Shown in pieces: positions 42,006 through 49,436 of a stretch of 52,063 nucleotides of DNA; position 1 is the first letter of the stretch; the number at the start of each line of letters is the position of its first letter. Under the pieces are notes generated by a model. The model had not been told where the DNA came from, made no database searches, and saw nothing but the letters and a program-made list of their open reading frames with translations. This stretch comes from Haladaptatus sp. ZSTT2 (GTDB lineage: Archaea > Halobacteriota > Halobacteria > Halobacteriales > Halococcaceae): contig NZ_JBAMHQ010000003.1 of the NCBI RefSeq assembly GCF_037081775.1, forward strand, positions 1-52,063. Reading direction: 5' to 3'. The position numbers were made by a program, and so were the translations under genes.

Positions 42006-42497
42006 TCAATAATGAACGTCGGCGGGGACGATCCAGAGGTCTTCACTCTCTTCGAGGAGTCGATCCAGCTGTCCACGATGCCGGATGCCGCTCGCATGCT
42101 GATCGTACAGGAACACCGACGGCCCGTCGTACGCACCGACTTGGTGGAACGCATGCCGAGAGAGGTTCTCATCGCGCATGATTTCCTCGTCGGAGAGTTC
42201 GTTGATGGCTTCCTTTACGCGTTCGAGATTGCGCTCGAACTCTTCTTTCGTCGCTTCCCACCCTTGGTCGAGTAGGTCCTGCCCATCGTCCGAGTCAACG
42301 GGGGCTGCGGTCGGTAACTCACCCCATCGAGCCTTGCCCGCAACCGTCGTGTTCTCCTCGTCGAAGGACACATAGTAGTCGAACACGGCGGATGAATGTG
42401 GATCCGCTCCCACTAGTCGGTCGAACACCGTCTTCCCAGTGGCCAACGCGTCGTTCTGTGTCGATGCCTCTACCAGTGCGTAAATGACCATGTGCAT
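42006..42497 (-). CDS. Hypothetical backbone protein, host gene of island 3
   Basis: 163 aa, ATG at 42497 (or 42491). Ferredoxin-like start MVIYALVEASTQNDALATG, a long charged helix (ATKEEFERNLERVKEAINEL), and the end LWIVPADVHY. Function unknown. Its last codons lie in the right-hand repeat of island 3, and an alternative original end (RIVPADVHF) is left at 39715-39747. So the gene's C-terminus was swapped on insertion with little change. Confidence 0.75.
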   Translation of the reverse strand: MHMVIYALVEASTQNDALATGKTVFDRLVGADPHSSAVFDYYVSFDEENTTVAGKARWGELPTAAPVDSDDGQDLLDQGWEATKEEFERNLERVKEAINELSDEEIMRDENLSRHAFHQVGAYDGPSVFLYDQHASGIRHRGQLDRLLEESEDLWIVPADVHY

Positions 42498-42553
42498 CGG
42501 TTTTCACCTTCGTCTGCCGACGCACGCGACTGCACACTGCCTCGCTACGTGAT

Positions 42554-42576
42554 GCGCCGGCACCCATCGCCGGCGC
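42554..42576 (-). promoter_or_regulatory. Leader stem-loop 9
   Basis: Stem GCGCCGG/CCGGCGC, loop (transcript sense) CGATGGGTG, preceded by a TTTTTTGA tract, 57 nt before the 42497 start. Confidence 0.65.
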
Positions 42577-42602
42577 TCAAAAAATAGTGCTGACGACGCT
42601 GG

Positions 42603-43043
42603 CTAGACGTTCTCGAACTCCGACTGGCAATCCTCCTCCTCGACGGTGATCGTCAGGTCTCCGCTCTCGTAGTCGGCCTCGAACTCAACTGAGAACGTAT
42701 CCGAGTTGTAGGCGGCGTGGTACGCACGATGTCGCTTGAGCGACCCGGTCGCCTTGAAGTGGAAGAAGGCAGCAGCTGTGTAGGGTTTGCTTGCTGTTTC
42801 GATTTGCGCTTCGACTGATGCTGGGAGTGCGATGTGCGGCGTGTCACTGTCGATTCCGGCGGCGAAGGCTCGAGCTTCGTCGACGCTTGCTTGCGAATGT
42901 GCTGGTGTCTCACCGGTCAACACATTCACGGGTGTTTCCGTCTCGTCTGTGAATAGTACGTCTTCGAAGGTGTGAGTGCCGAGGATCGCGTCGGGGCTCA
43001 GTTCACACTCCTCAAACGGATCGTTCGATGGTTGTTCAGACAT
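42603..43043 (-). CDS. Hypothetical backbone protein
   Basis: 146 aa from ATG at 43043 (MSEQPSNDPFEE), chosen because it is 17 nt after leader stem-loop 10; the longer frame to 43073 would read through it. Acidic, with strands VLFTDETETPVNVLTGE and FSVEFEADYESGDLTITVEE at the ends and a helix FFHFKATGSLKRHRAYH between. No family recognised; gene style typical of haloarchaeal plasmids. Confidence 0.7.
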   Translation of the reverse strand: MSEQPSNDPFEECELSPDAILGTHTFEDVLFTDETETPVNVLTGETPAHSQASVDEARAFAAGIDSDTPHIALPASVEAQIETASKPYTAAAFFHFKATGSLKRHRAYHAAYNSDTFSVEFEADYESGDLTITVEEEDCQSEFENV

Positions 43044-43059
43044 TGAATCACGAAGCCCT

Positions 43060-43082
43060 GAGGGCTCAGTCATTCAGCCCTC
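43060..43082 (-). promoter_or_regulatory. Leader stem-loop 10
   Basis: Stem GAGGGCT/AGCCCTC, loop (transcript sense) GAATGACTG, preceded by GTTTTTC, 17 nt before the 43043 start. Confidence 0.65.
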
Positions 43083-43198
43083 GAAAAACAGGATATCTGG
43101 CTCTGTTGCTGGTGGTTTGTTGAGGCCGTGCTGCATACACAGCAGTGAGAATCAGACGCCTGGGATTTGTTTGGGTCAGGAAGCGTAGGCCAGCGCCA

Positions 43199-43648
43199 CT
43201 ATAGGTCCAATTCGTCGAATGCCTGTCCAGGTGGTCGGGGTTTTGCGTTCAGTTCCCACTCCACGTCGTACCTGTCAAGAAAGATCCGGTGGTGAGGAGC
43301 GTTCTCCTCTACGTTGCACCCAAGGGTGTTGGCACGTTCAGTAATCGCGTCAAATGCTTCCTCATCAACGGCCAGCGCGATGTGGTCGAGTCGGCCAGTT
43401 CCCTGTTGATCTGATGCACCGGCGACCGCGAGATAAAACTCATCGCGCCCAAGGAACGACATATACGGTGTGACTCCCTCTCTAAGAGCTTCGTCCCAAG
43501 AGAGGTCGTCTGGAACGGTTCCAGGTTCACCATCGAGCGCTGCCTCGCGGAATAGTAGCTCAAGATCGAACAGTTCTTTGTAGTACGATTCACCGCCTGG
43601 AACGTCGTCAACAAGCAGAACGAGGTGATGGACACCGTTGACGTGCAT
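43199..43648 (-). CDS. VOC/glyoxalase-fold protein
   Basis: 149 aa. Two beta-alpha-beta-beta-beta halves of the vicinal oxygen chelate fold are visible: VNGVHHLVLLVDDVPGGESY with LFDLELLFRE, then GRLDHIALAVDEEAFDAI and a closing strand RYDVEWELNAKP. Metal ligands could be His7/8, the second-half His and Glu of VEWEL. Activity cannot be told from sequence (lactoylglutathione lyase, dioxygenase or resistance protein). It lacks the leader stem-loop and sits beside an insertion-end remnant, so it is probably a passenger. Confidence 0.85.
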   Translation of the reverse strand: MHVNGVHHLVLLVDDVPGGESYYKELFDLELLFREAALDGEPGTVPDDLSWDEALREGVTPYMSFLGRDEFYLAVAGASDQQGTGRLDHIALAVDEEAFDAITERANTLGCNVEENAPHHRIFLDRYDVEWELNAKPRPPGQAFDELDL

Positions 43649-43771
43649 ACATTCGGACTGTCGGCAAAGCGTATAGGTCTCTGGTATAGCTCACCTGTCC
43701 CGGCTGTCCTATCTTGAAAAATGCTTCAAAATATCCCGATTTCTACATTCCGTAGTGAAATCTGTTTTCAG

Positions 43772-44152
43772 CTACTCCTCTATCGGATTGAGGGTGCTGA
43801 GGTCCGCGTAGAGGACCTCGCCGTCGCGAACCACGTATCGCTTCGCCAGAACCGGGAACCGACACTTCGTGTACCCCGCGGTCTGGATGTCGAGTTCTTC
43901 ACCGGGCTCGAGATAGTTGGCCAGCTTTCGGAGGAACTCGTGAGTGACGAGACCACCTTCGTAGTCCGGAAGTCCATCCTCACGAGTTTCGTAGATCTCG
44001 AAGGCGTCGTAGCCCCAGATGATGAGCTCTCCTTCTTCGTCTACTTCCCAATTCAGGGTCCCGAAGCAATGTGCTTCGCAGAGCTGGCGGACTGCCTGTG
44101 CATCGGTTACGGTCGCGCCGGTCGATGTCGTCGTTGCTTGGAGTGTTGCCAT
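43772..44152 (-). CDS. Hypothetical backbone protein
   Basis: 126 aa from ATG at 44152 (MATLQATTTSTG), downstream of the stem-loop region at 44178-44200; longer frames read through it. Segments FGTLNWEVDEEGELIIWGYD and LVTHEFLRKLANYLEPGEEL suggest a small alpha/beta domain. No family recognised; gene style and leader place it with the backbone series. Confidence 0.7.
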   Translation of the reverse strand: MATLQATTTSTGATVTDAQAVRQLCEAHCFGTLNWEVDEEGELIIWGYDAFEIYETREDGLPDYEGGLVTHEFLRKLANYLEPGEELDIQTAGYTKCRFPVLAKRYVVRDGEVLYADLSTLNPIEE

Positions 44153-44177
44153 TGTTAGTCCTCGAGGGCGCTTTCCT

Positions 44178-44200
44178 ACCCCCGCACCCCCTCGTGGGAC
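44178..44200 (-). promoter_or_regulatory. Leader stem-loop 11 (weak)
   Basis: Same order of parts (GTTTTTCGTCCC, then purine-rich GAGGGGGTGC), but the stem is only a few imperfect pairs. It precedes the 44152 start by about 26 nt. Confidence 0.4.
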
Positions 44201-44231
44201 GAAAAACAACAACCGCGGTCGGGGTGCCTAG

Positions 44232-45101
44232 CTACCGGAGTCGAATCGTATCTCCGCCGCGCTCGAGAATCTGCTTTGCAATGAGTCGGTCAATCGCGCC
44301 GTCGACGGCACCTTCTTGCTCGTCCGAAAGCGCCCGTACATTCGCGAGGACTCGCTCCCGGATTGCTTCGACGTCACTGATCCCATCGTCAACAGCCCCC
44401 AGCACAGTGCATTCGACTTCGAACTCGGTCGCAAACTCTTCGATACGAGCAGTGAACGTGTTTGGAAGTCCCGAGAGTGAGTTCACCGCCATCTCGATCG
44501 CGAACAGCGGGTGTGAGCGGTCACGGATCTGCCGTGCTTCAGTCGCGCCGGTGTTGAACGGTCGCTGCTCGTCGATTTCGGTCAGAATCACATCGTAGTC
44601 CAACCCCCGCTGGGCGTACGTCCGCATGTCTTCGATGTCGCGTCGACGACCACTCGCTAGGTCACCACCGGAAACCGCTTTGAGCAAGAACATATCTTCA
44701 TCGGCGAGGACGAATGCCATTGCGCGATTCCCCGTCCAGAACTCCTCCGCTCGGTCGTGCATCCGGTTGGTGATCCACACTTTCCCGACGACTTGCCGTT
44801 CGAAGATATCGATCTGGAAGCCGCGCTCCTTGTGGTGCAGCTCGACAGTTTTCCCGACACCCTCAAACGACTCCGTTGGCTCGCTGACGACCGCGAATCC
44901 CTGCGACGTGAGTGTCTGGTAGACGTGCTCGAATTCGGATACCACACCCAACGCGAGATCGATATCCTCGGTCTGGTCCTTTAAGCCCCGAACCGTCATC
45001 GCAGACCCACCAAGGAGATACACAGTTACAGACTCTGAGAGCCAGTTGTCGAACTCCTCGAGAAACGCTTTGATCGCCTCGCCACCCCTGAATGCAGTCA
45101 T
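44232..45101 (-). CDS. Nucleotidyltransferase-fold protein (AbiEii/DUF6036-like)
   Basis: 289 aa. The N-terminus carries VYLLGGSAMTVRGLKDQTED and IDLAL: the GGS...DxD pattern of AbiEii/DUF6036 nucleotidyltransferases. Then come a helical body and a C-terminal HTH-like end (GAIDRLIAKQILERGGDTIRL). Its start overlaps the stop of the regulator gene by 4 bp (ATGA), so the two form a bicistron like AbiEi-AbiEii. In characterised AbiE systems the AbiEii protein is a toxin that blocks growth of infected cells. Confidence 0.82.
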   Translation of the reverse strand: MTAFRGGEAIKAFLEEFDNWLSESVTVYLLGGSAMTVRGLKDQTEDIDLALGVVSEFEHVYQTLTSQGFAVVSEPTESFEGVGKTVELHHKERGFQIDIFERQVVGKVWITNRMHDRAEEFWTGNRAMAFVLADEDMFLLKAVSGGDLASGRRRDIEDMRTYAQRGLDYDVILTEIDEQRPFNTGATEARQIRDRSHPLFAIEMAVNSLSGLPNTFTARIEEFATEFEVECTVLGAVDDGISDVEAIRERVLANVRALSDEQEGAVDGAIDRLIAKQILERGGDTIRLR

Positions 45102-46048
45102 GATACTTCGTACTGCTCTTTGAGCGCCATGAATTCTGCTTCACTCGGGAGGACGACGGGGGAGTCATCCGACACATCGAACGCTCCCTCAAGTGGTCGA
45201 TACATCGCAGCTACTGTGGATTCCAACTCGTACCACTGTGCAGTCTCCGTCAGCGTCTCTTGGTCGATGTCCAGCTTCTCGATCAAGAGCATTGCATAAC
45301 TGACGCGGCGGGAGCCGCTATCGAGGACGAGCGTGTGGCACACCACGTCGGCAGGTGTGAGTTCCTCGTCGGGGGCATACCAGAACGCGGGTTCGCCCGC
45401 GAGGAAGAACTGCAGGCCGTACGCTGCAAACCGAGCGAGTCCGGTCAGTTGCCAGTCGGAGGCTGCCTCAAGTGCCTCCGTATCCGCGGCTGTCTGGACG
45501 CGGATGAGCGCCCGTTTCGGATCACACCATTCGAGGGTCGCACTCGGCGCGAGTGCCCGGACTCGCGCCCGGTGCTCGTGTCGTACGACAGCACGGGCGA
45601 ACGCCAGCAGCGGAGAGAGATCTTCACTCAACGCGTACTCCGGGCCGGACGGGGACAGCATCGCCCGATGCTTGAGCGGCGACAGCGCCTTGTGAACGCC
45701 CTGGCGTGTAATCTCGAGTCGCGCTGCGATCTCGGACACCCGACGAGGCTCGTCGAGGTACCAGCACACTCGGAGTGTGGCCGGCGAGAGGAGGTCGGCC
45801 CACTCGACGTGGTCGAGTTCCGACTGGAGGGTCCGGTACGCTTCGACGACCGGATGGTCCGTGACATGGACCCACCGCTGGTTATTGGGCCCACGACGTT
45901 CGGCGAGAAGTCCCGCTTCGAGCAACTCATCGAGGACGTCGTAGAGGTGTACCTGCGAATACTCGATTTCTGTCGCCAGCTCGGCTGCTGTCGCTTCCCG
46001 GCCAGTACTCAATGCGTCAATGACGGCGAGTCCGGCCTTGGTGAGCAT
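45098..46048 (-). CDS. Winged-helix regulator, probable antitoxin half of AbiE-like pair
   Basis: 316 aa. Two helix-turn-helix regions: LATEIEYSQVHLYDVLDEL near residue 25 and VSEIAARLEITRQGVHKAL near 105, so it should bind DNA as an ArsR/MarR-style repressor. The C-terminal 180 residues are a mixed domain (LARFAAYGLQFFLAGEPAFW) recalling AbiEi-type antitoxins. ATGA overlap with the nucleotidyltransferase. A TATA box at 46073-46080 stands about 29 nt before the start, so the mRNA is probably leaderless. Confidence 0.82.
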   Translation of the reverse strand: MLTKAGLAVIDALSTGREATAAELATEIEYSQVHLYDVLDELLEAGLLAERRGPNNQRWVHVTDHPVVEAYRTLQSELDHVEWADLLSPATLRVCWYLDEPRRVSEIAARLEITRQGVHKALSPLKHRAMLSPSGPEYALSEDLSPLLAFARAVVRHEHRARVRALAPSATLEWCDPKRALIRVQTAADTEALEAASDWQLTGLARFAAYGLQFFLAGEPAFWYAPDEELTPADVVCHTLVLDSGSRRVSYAMLLIEKLDIDQETLTETAQWYELESTVAAMYRPLEGAFDVSDDSPVVLPSEAEFMALKEQYEVS

Positions 46049-46072
46049 CTATGTCTACTCTAAACCTCATTC

Positions 46073-46080
46073 GTATAAAT
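46073..46080 (-). promoter_or_regulatory. TATA box of the AbiE-like operon
   Basis: ATTTATAC on the minus strand, with a purine-rich BRE-like GAAACG just upstream, centred 29 nt from the ATG at 46048. This spacing puts transcription start at or next to the start codon. Confidence 0.6.
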
Positions 46081-46109
46081 ACGTTTCTTGATTTAGGTTG
46101 ACGATTTAG

Positions 46110-46226
46110 TTATTCGGTGACGAGATCTGCGAGCGCGTGCTCTAGCTCTTTGCTTTCCTCGTTGCTGTCGAAGAGCAACGAAGCGAACGTGGAACGTTTA
46201 TCCTCTGCACGCGTCGGACTCACCAT
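46110..46226 (-). CDS. Very small acidic ORF
   Basis: 38 codons (MVSPTRAEDKRSTFASLLFD, then an acidic helix ending ALADLVTE). Codon use and acidity suit a haloarchaeal protein, but nothing else supports it. It lies between the AbiE-like promoter and the propeller lipoprotein gene. Confidence 0.25.
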   Translation of the reverse strand: MVSPTRAEDKRSTFASLLFDSNEESKELEHALADLVTE

Positions 46227-46296
46227 CTCTCATGTCGTTTCGATTCAGCCAATTCTCGTGTGCGATGCTGATGGACTCACTGTTGCGAGACCCGGT

Positions 46297-47547
46297 TCAG
46301 TTGGCCAGTGCCACTAGTGTCCCGCCGCTCTCTCTGTCGAGGGTGAAGTCCCAAAGGACCGGAACGTAGAGCCGTCCGTCCGCTGCGACCGCGTCGTAGC
46401 CGATGTTCCCGGGCTGTTCGCGTCGCCAGCGGACCTCCCCGTTCCGGCGGTCGACGGCGAACGTGTTTGCCGGCTCATCAACTCCCGGCTTCTCAGTAGT
46501 GACGATGACAGACCGTTCGGTCACGAGCGGGCGAGTCCGGAGGAAGACGCCCTCTTCGGAGGCAAGGGAGACACGCCAGCGCTCGGTGCCATCCGCGGTG
46601 TCGAGCGCCACCAGCGCCCCGTCATCGGTCGGGAGGTAGAGCCGGTCCCCGTCGGTCGAGACGCCGGCTGTCGATCGTACGGGGGCCGTCCAGCGAACCT
46701 CCCCGGTCGTGGCCGACAGTGCGTGGAGCTGGTCGCCAGGGATATATGCGTCGCCATCAACCACGGTTGGGGTCTCGAAGTCGGTCTCTCCGGGTGCGTA
46801 CCGCCACTCCGTCAGCGGGTCCCCAACAGTGCCGGGCTGGATGGCGACGACGCTCCCAAGCACCCGTGTCGTGTAGAGGACGTAGCCGCTGCCAGCAGCG
46901 GGGACGGCCGTCGAGAACCGGTCGTCGCCGGTGGTGTAGGTCCAGCCCTCTTGGCCGCGCGTGTCGAGGGCCAGCAGCGTCTCGCCAGTAGAGGCGAATA
47001 CCCGACCATCGCGGCCGAGGACTGCCTCGTTCACCGATCCGGAAGTTTCCCGACTCCACCGCGGACTCCCGTCGCGGGCGTCGAGCGCGTACACCCCATC
47101 TAGGCCGCCGACGTACACAGAGCCACGGTGGACGACCGGGGGACACCCAGATGACCCGCCGCCTCCACCCGGCAGCGTCCGCCGCCAGCGTTCTTCGCCG
47201 TCCCCGTCGAGGGCGAGCACCGTGCCAGCTTCGCCCGACTCCGGGGCCGGCCCGGCGTGAACGAACACTCGATCCTCGACCACGGCCGGGGAGGTCAGGC
47301 CCCCCTCGAAGCTGACCGACCAGACCGGGTCAGGGTCATCGACCCGGACCTCGGGGGCGAACCCCGCATGGCCGGGCGTGCGTCCGAACTGCGCCCAGCC
47401 GCGTTCCTCACCGGGAAGTGGGTCGGTTGTCGTCTCAGTAGTTCGGGGCCAGCCACCGCCGAACCGCTCGGTTGAGCAGCCGGCGAGGGCGGCGCCACCG
47501 GCGACCCCGATGGCCGCAAGTAGTCGGCGTCTCGTATGAAGGGACAC
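46297..47547 (-). CDS. PQQ-type beta-propeller lipoprotein (Tat)
   Basis: 416 aa from GTG at 47547 (SLHTRRRLLAAIGVAGGAAL then AGCSTE): twin-arginine signal with lipobox cysteine near residue 23. About seven propeller blades follow, each with an AxDxxxGxxxW-like repeat (VLALDGDGEERWRRTL, VYALDARDGSPRWSRE, LHALSATTGEVRW, LVALDTADGTERWRVSL, FAVDRRNGEVRWRRE). BamB/PQQ-like families; usually a scaffold or lipoprotein-sorting role outside the membrane, no cofactor ligand seen. GC-richer than the rest of the window, suggesting a chromosomal origin. Confidence 0.88.
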   Translation of the reverse strand: MSLHTRRRLLAAIGVAGGAALAGCSTERFGGGWPRTTETTTDPLPGEERGWAQFGRTPGHAGFAPEVRVDDPDPVWSVSFEGGLTSPAVVEDRVFVHAGPAPESGEAGTVLALDGDGEERWRRTLPGGGGGSSGCPPVVHRGSVYVGGLDGVYALDARDGSPRWSRETSGSVNEAVLGRDGRVFASTGETLLALDTRGQEGWTYTTGDDRFSTAVPAAGSGYVLYTTRVLGSVVAIQPGTVGDPLTEWRYAPGETDFETPTVVDGDAYIPGDQLHALSATTGEVRWTAPVRSTAGVSTDGDRLYLPTDDGALVALDTADGTERWRVSLASEEGVFLRTRPLVTERSVIVTTEKPGVDEPANTFAVDRRNGEVRWRREQPGNIGYDAVAADGRLYVPVLWDFTLDRESGGTLVALAN

Positions 47548-47656
47548 TGTTACTACTGCTGTAGCCGAGAAAATAATGCTGTCGACAAAGTCAGAGGGTT
47601 CCAACAGAACCGATTGAGAGAGAGGCTAAATCGGTGCTGTTCGACCGATCCTTTCC

Positions 47657-47845
47657 TCAGGATTCGACCTTGGTGTTTGCTTTCTCCGAAGCACCTGGCC
47701 GGGTGAGCAGTCCTACTTGTTCCAGAAGCGTGGTGGCCTCAACGATTCGCTCTCGGTCGGGTGAGTCCAGTTGCTCGATGTCGATGCTGTTGAGGTTGCT
47801 GAGTGCGCGATGCAGTCGGTATCCTGGTGTGTCTCGTGGGTCCAT
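47657..47845 (-). CDS. Small hypothetical protein
   Basis: 62 aa from ATG at 47845, helical (YRLHRALSNLNSIDIEQL, RIVEATTLLEQVGLL). Function unknown. Two strong tandem hairpins and a GTTTTTC tract lie just upstream in transcript sense, recalling the backbone leaders, so it likely belongs to the same gene class. Confidence 0.55.
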   Translation of the reverse strand: MDPRDTPGYRLHRALSNLNSIDIEQLDSPDRERIVEATTLLEQVGLLTRPGASEKANTKVES

Positions 47846-47874
47846 GATGTACGCCTCCGCCGACTTCTGGCGTT

Positions 47875-47924
47875 AACGAGACGCAAAGCGTCTCGTTCGC
47901 ACACCAGAACGCTCTGCGTTCTGG
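47875..47924 (-). promoter_or_regulatory. Tandem hairpins before the 62-aa gene
   Basis: A 10-pair stem with a 3-nt loop (47875-47897; arm AACGAGACGC) and a 9-pair stem with a 3-nt loop (47904-47924; arm CCAGAACGC), followed upstream by GTTTTTC. Both stems are perfect. Either a strong terminator-like pair or an elaborate leader. Confidence 0.65.
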
Positions 47925-47983
47925 GGACGCAGAAAAACGAAGCAGGTACGCTGATGTCTCCCGCTGAAGCCCTGCACCAGCCT

Positions 47984-48022
47984 TAACCAACAGACTTCGT
48001 GTAGACATCCTATGTTGGTTAA
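47984..48022. repeat. TTAACCAACA inverted repeat, site N4
   Basis: Arms at 47984-47993 and 48013-48022, 19-bp spacer, in the 315-bp gap before the TnpB gene. The rest of that gap shows short G/A-rich stretches and no gene. Confidence 0.7.
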
Positions 48023-48160
48023 GGTGTTGTTCAACCGATAGCGGTCGTGCGGAGTCCTTCCTCAAGAAGCGACTGAAGGGAGTGAGTAAGGAGGAGAGGA
48101 GCGCGTTCAGATCGGTTACAAACGCCAACCAACAAGTAGCTGCTCGTCTACATTGAAACT

Positions 48161-49417
48161 GTGGCAGACGACTACGTGCGTCGGACGGCAATCACTCGTC
48201 TCGAAGTTACTGACGAGCAACGTGATCTCCTCGAAGAGACCATCTCCGAGTGGAAGCGTGGTTGCCAACTCGCCACCGATATGGCGTGGGGAAAGTGCAA
48301 CGCCAAAAGCGACGTACAGCCCCTCGCCTACGACGACGTGCGCGAATGCACAGACCTCGGTAGTCAGCACGCGATTCTCGCCACCCACCAAGCCGCCCAA
48401 GCCATCACCGGTTGCATCGAACGCCGCTCGAAAGGCAAGAAGGCCAGCAAGCCGACTTTCACCGCACCCACGGTGAAGTACGACACCCGGACAATGACGC
48501 TGTTTGACGACGATACGGTGTCTCTCTCCACTACGGAGAGCCGAGTCCGGTGTCCACTTGTTCTTCCCGACGCCAACGATGGCTACCAACGGCAGTACCT
48601 CGACTCCGACAAATGGAGCGTCACGGAAAGTACACTCACCCCCCGTGACGGCAACTACTTCTTGCACATCGGCTTCCGCCGAGCCAAGAACGACACTGAA
48701 CGGACCACCGCCGAGGACGGAACGGTTCTCGGGGTTGACCTCGGTATCGAAAACCTCGCCGTCACCAGCACCGCCTTCTTCTTCAACGGGCGGGAGTTGA
48801 CCCACGACCTCCGCGAGTTCGAGAAAGTACGCGCCGGACTCCAACAGACAGGCACTCGAAGCGCTCACCGAACGCTCGAACAGTCGAGTGGTCGGGAACT
48901 TCGCTACGTCCGTGACGTACTGCACCGAGCGTCGAACGCGATAGTGAACGAAGCACTTCGGTACGAATGTAACGTGATCGCGTTCGAGGACTTAACCCAT
49001 ATCCGTGAGCGGACGGGTGCGTCGTGGGGTCACAAATGGGCGTTCCGAACGTTGTACGAACAGGTAGAATATAAAGCCGAAGCTGTCGGTATCTCGGTGA
49101 AGCAAGTCGGGTCGGCGTACACGTCGAAGCGGTGCGCCGAGTGTGGCTTCACAGCGAACGAGAATCGCTTGACTCGTGACGATTTCCGGTGTGTGAAGTG
49201 CGGGGCCGAAGCGAATGCAGATTACAACGCGGCAAAGAACATCGGGATGCGATACGTCCGTCGAGGCCATCAGTCGTCTCGGCGGACGGGCAACAGTCAG
49301 CTTGCCCTGAAGTCTGGAACTGTGACGCCGAGCGGCGGGTTCACCGCCCACCCTGATGGGTTCGAGGCCGAGTTCATGGACAAGCCCCACCCTCCACGAG
49401 CGACCCCGTCAAGGTGA
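48161..49417 (+). CDS. tnpB: TnpB, RNA-guided nuclease of IS200/IS605-type element (orphan)
   Basis: 418 aa from GTG at 48161. RuvC residues: VLGVDLGIENLAV (Asp), NVIAFEDLTHI (Glu) and ANADYNAAKNIG (Asp). The zinc ribbon is CAECGFTANEN...CVKCGAE. The N-terminal helical region opens VRRTAITRLEVTDEQ, as in haloarchaeal TnpB. All catalytic residues are intact. No tnpA is nearby, so the element cannot move by itself; TnpB with its guide RNA could still cut empty sites and preserve the insertion. It abuts a truncated gene on its right. Confidence 0.92.
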   Translation: MADDYVRRTAITRLEVTDEQRDLLEETISEWKRGCQLATDMAWGKCNAKSDVQPLAYDDVRECTDLGSQHAILATHQAAQAITGCIERRSKGKKASKPTFTAPTVKYDTRTMTLFDDDTVSLSTTESRVRCPLVLPDANDGYQRQYLDSDKWSVTESTLTPRDGNYFLHIGFRRAKNDTERTTAEDGTVLGVDLGIENLAVTSTAFFFNGRELTHDLREFEKVRAGLQQTGTRSAHRTLEQSSGRELRYVRDVLHRASNAIVNEALRYECNVIAFEDLTHIRERTGASWGHKWAFRTLYEQVEYKAEAVGISVKQVGSAYTSKRCAECGFTANENRLTRDDFRCVKCGAEANADYNAAKNIGMRYVRRGHQSSRRTGNSQLALKSGTVTPSGGFTAHPDGFEAEFMDKPHPPRATPSR

Positions 49418-49436
49418 GCGAAGTAGGGTGGGGTAG
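49330..49436 (+). ncRNA. Probable right end/omega-RNA region of the TnpB element
   Basis: The 3' end of tnpB and the next 20 bases contain a perfect 9-pair stem: CCCCACCCT (49385-49393) with AGGGTGGGG (49425-49433). In IS605-type elements the guide-RNA scaffold overlaps the tnpB 3' end and its last stem lies at the element end, with the guide taken from flanking DNA beyond. Exact RNA ends cannot be read here. Confidence 0.55.

Larger units (their letters stand above)
39725..42038. mobile_element. Island 3: AT-rich insert at the 3' end of a backbone gene
   Basis: About 2.3 kb, much more AT-rich than its flanks, between 23-bp near-direct repeats (39725-39747 and 42016-42038). Each repeat encodes IVPADVH plus stop, so the insert renews the 3' end of the gene it entered, as integrases do in tRNA genes. 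Cargo: a Tat lipoprotein, a metzincin and a Tat-signal protein. No recombinase inside. Confidence 0.75.
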
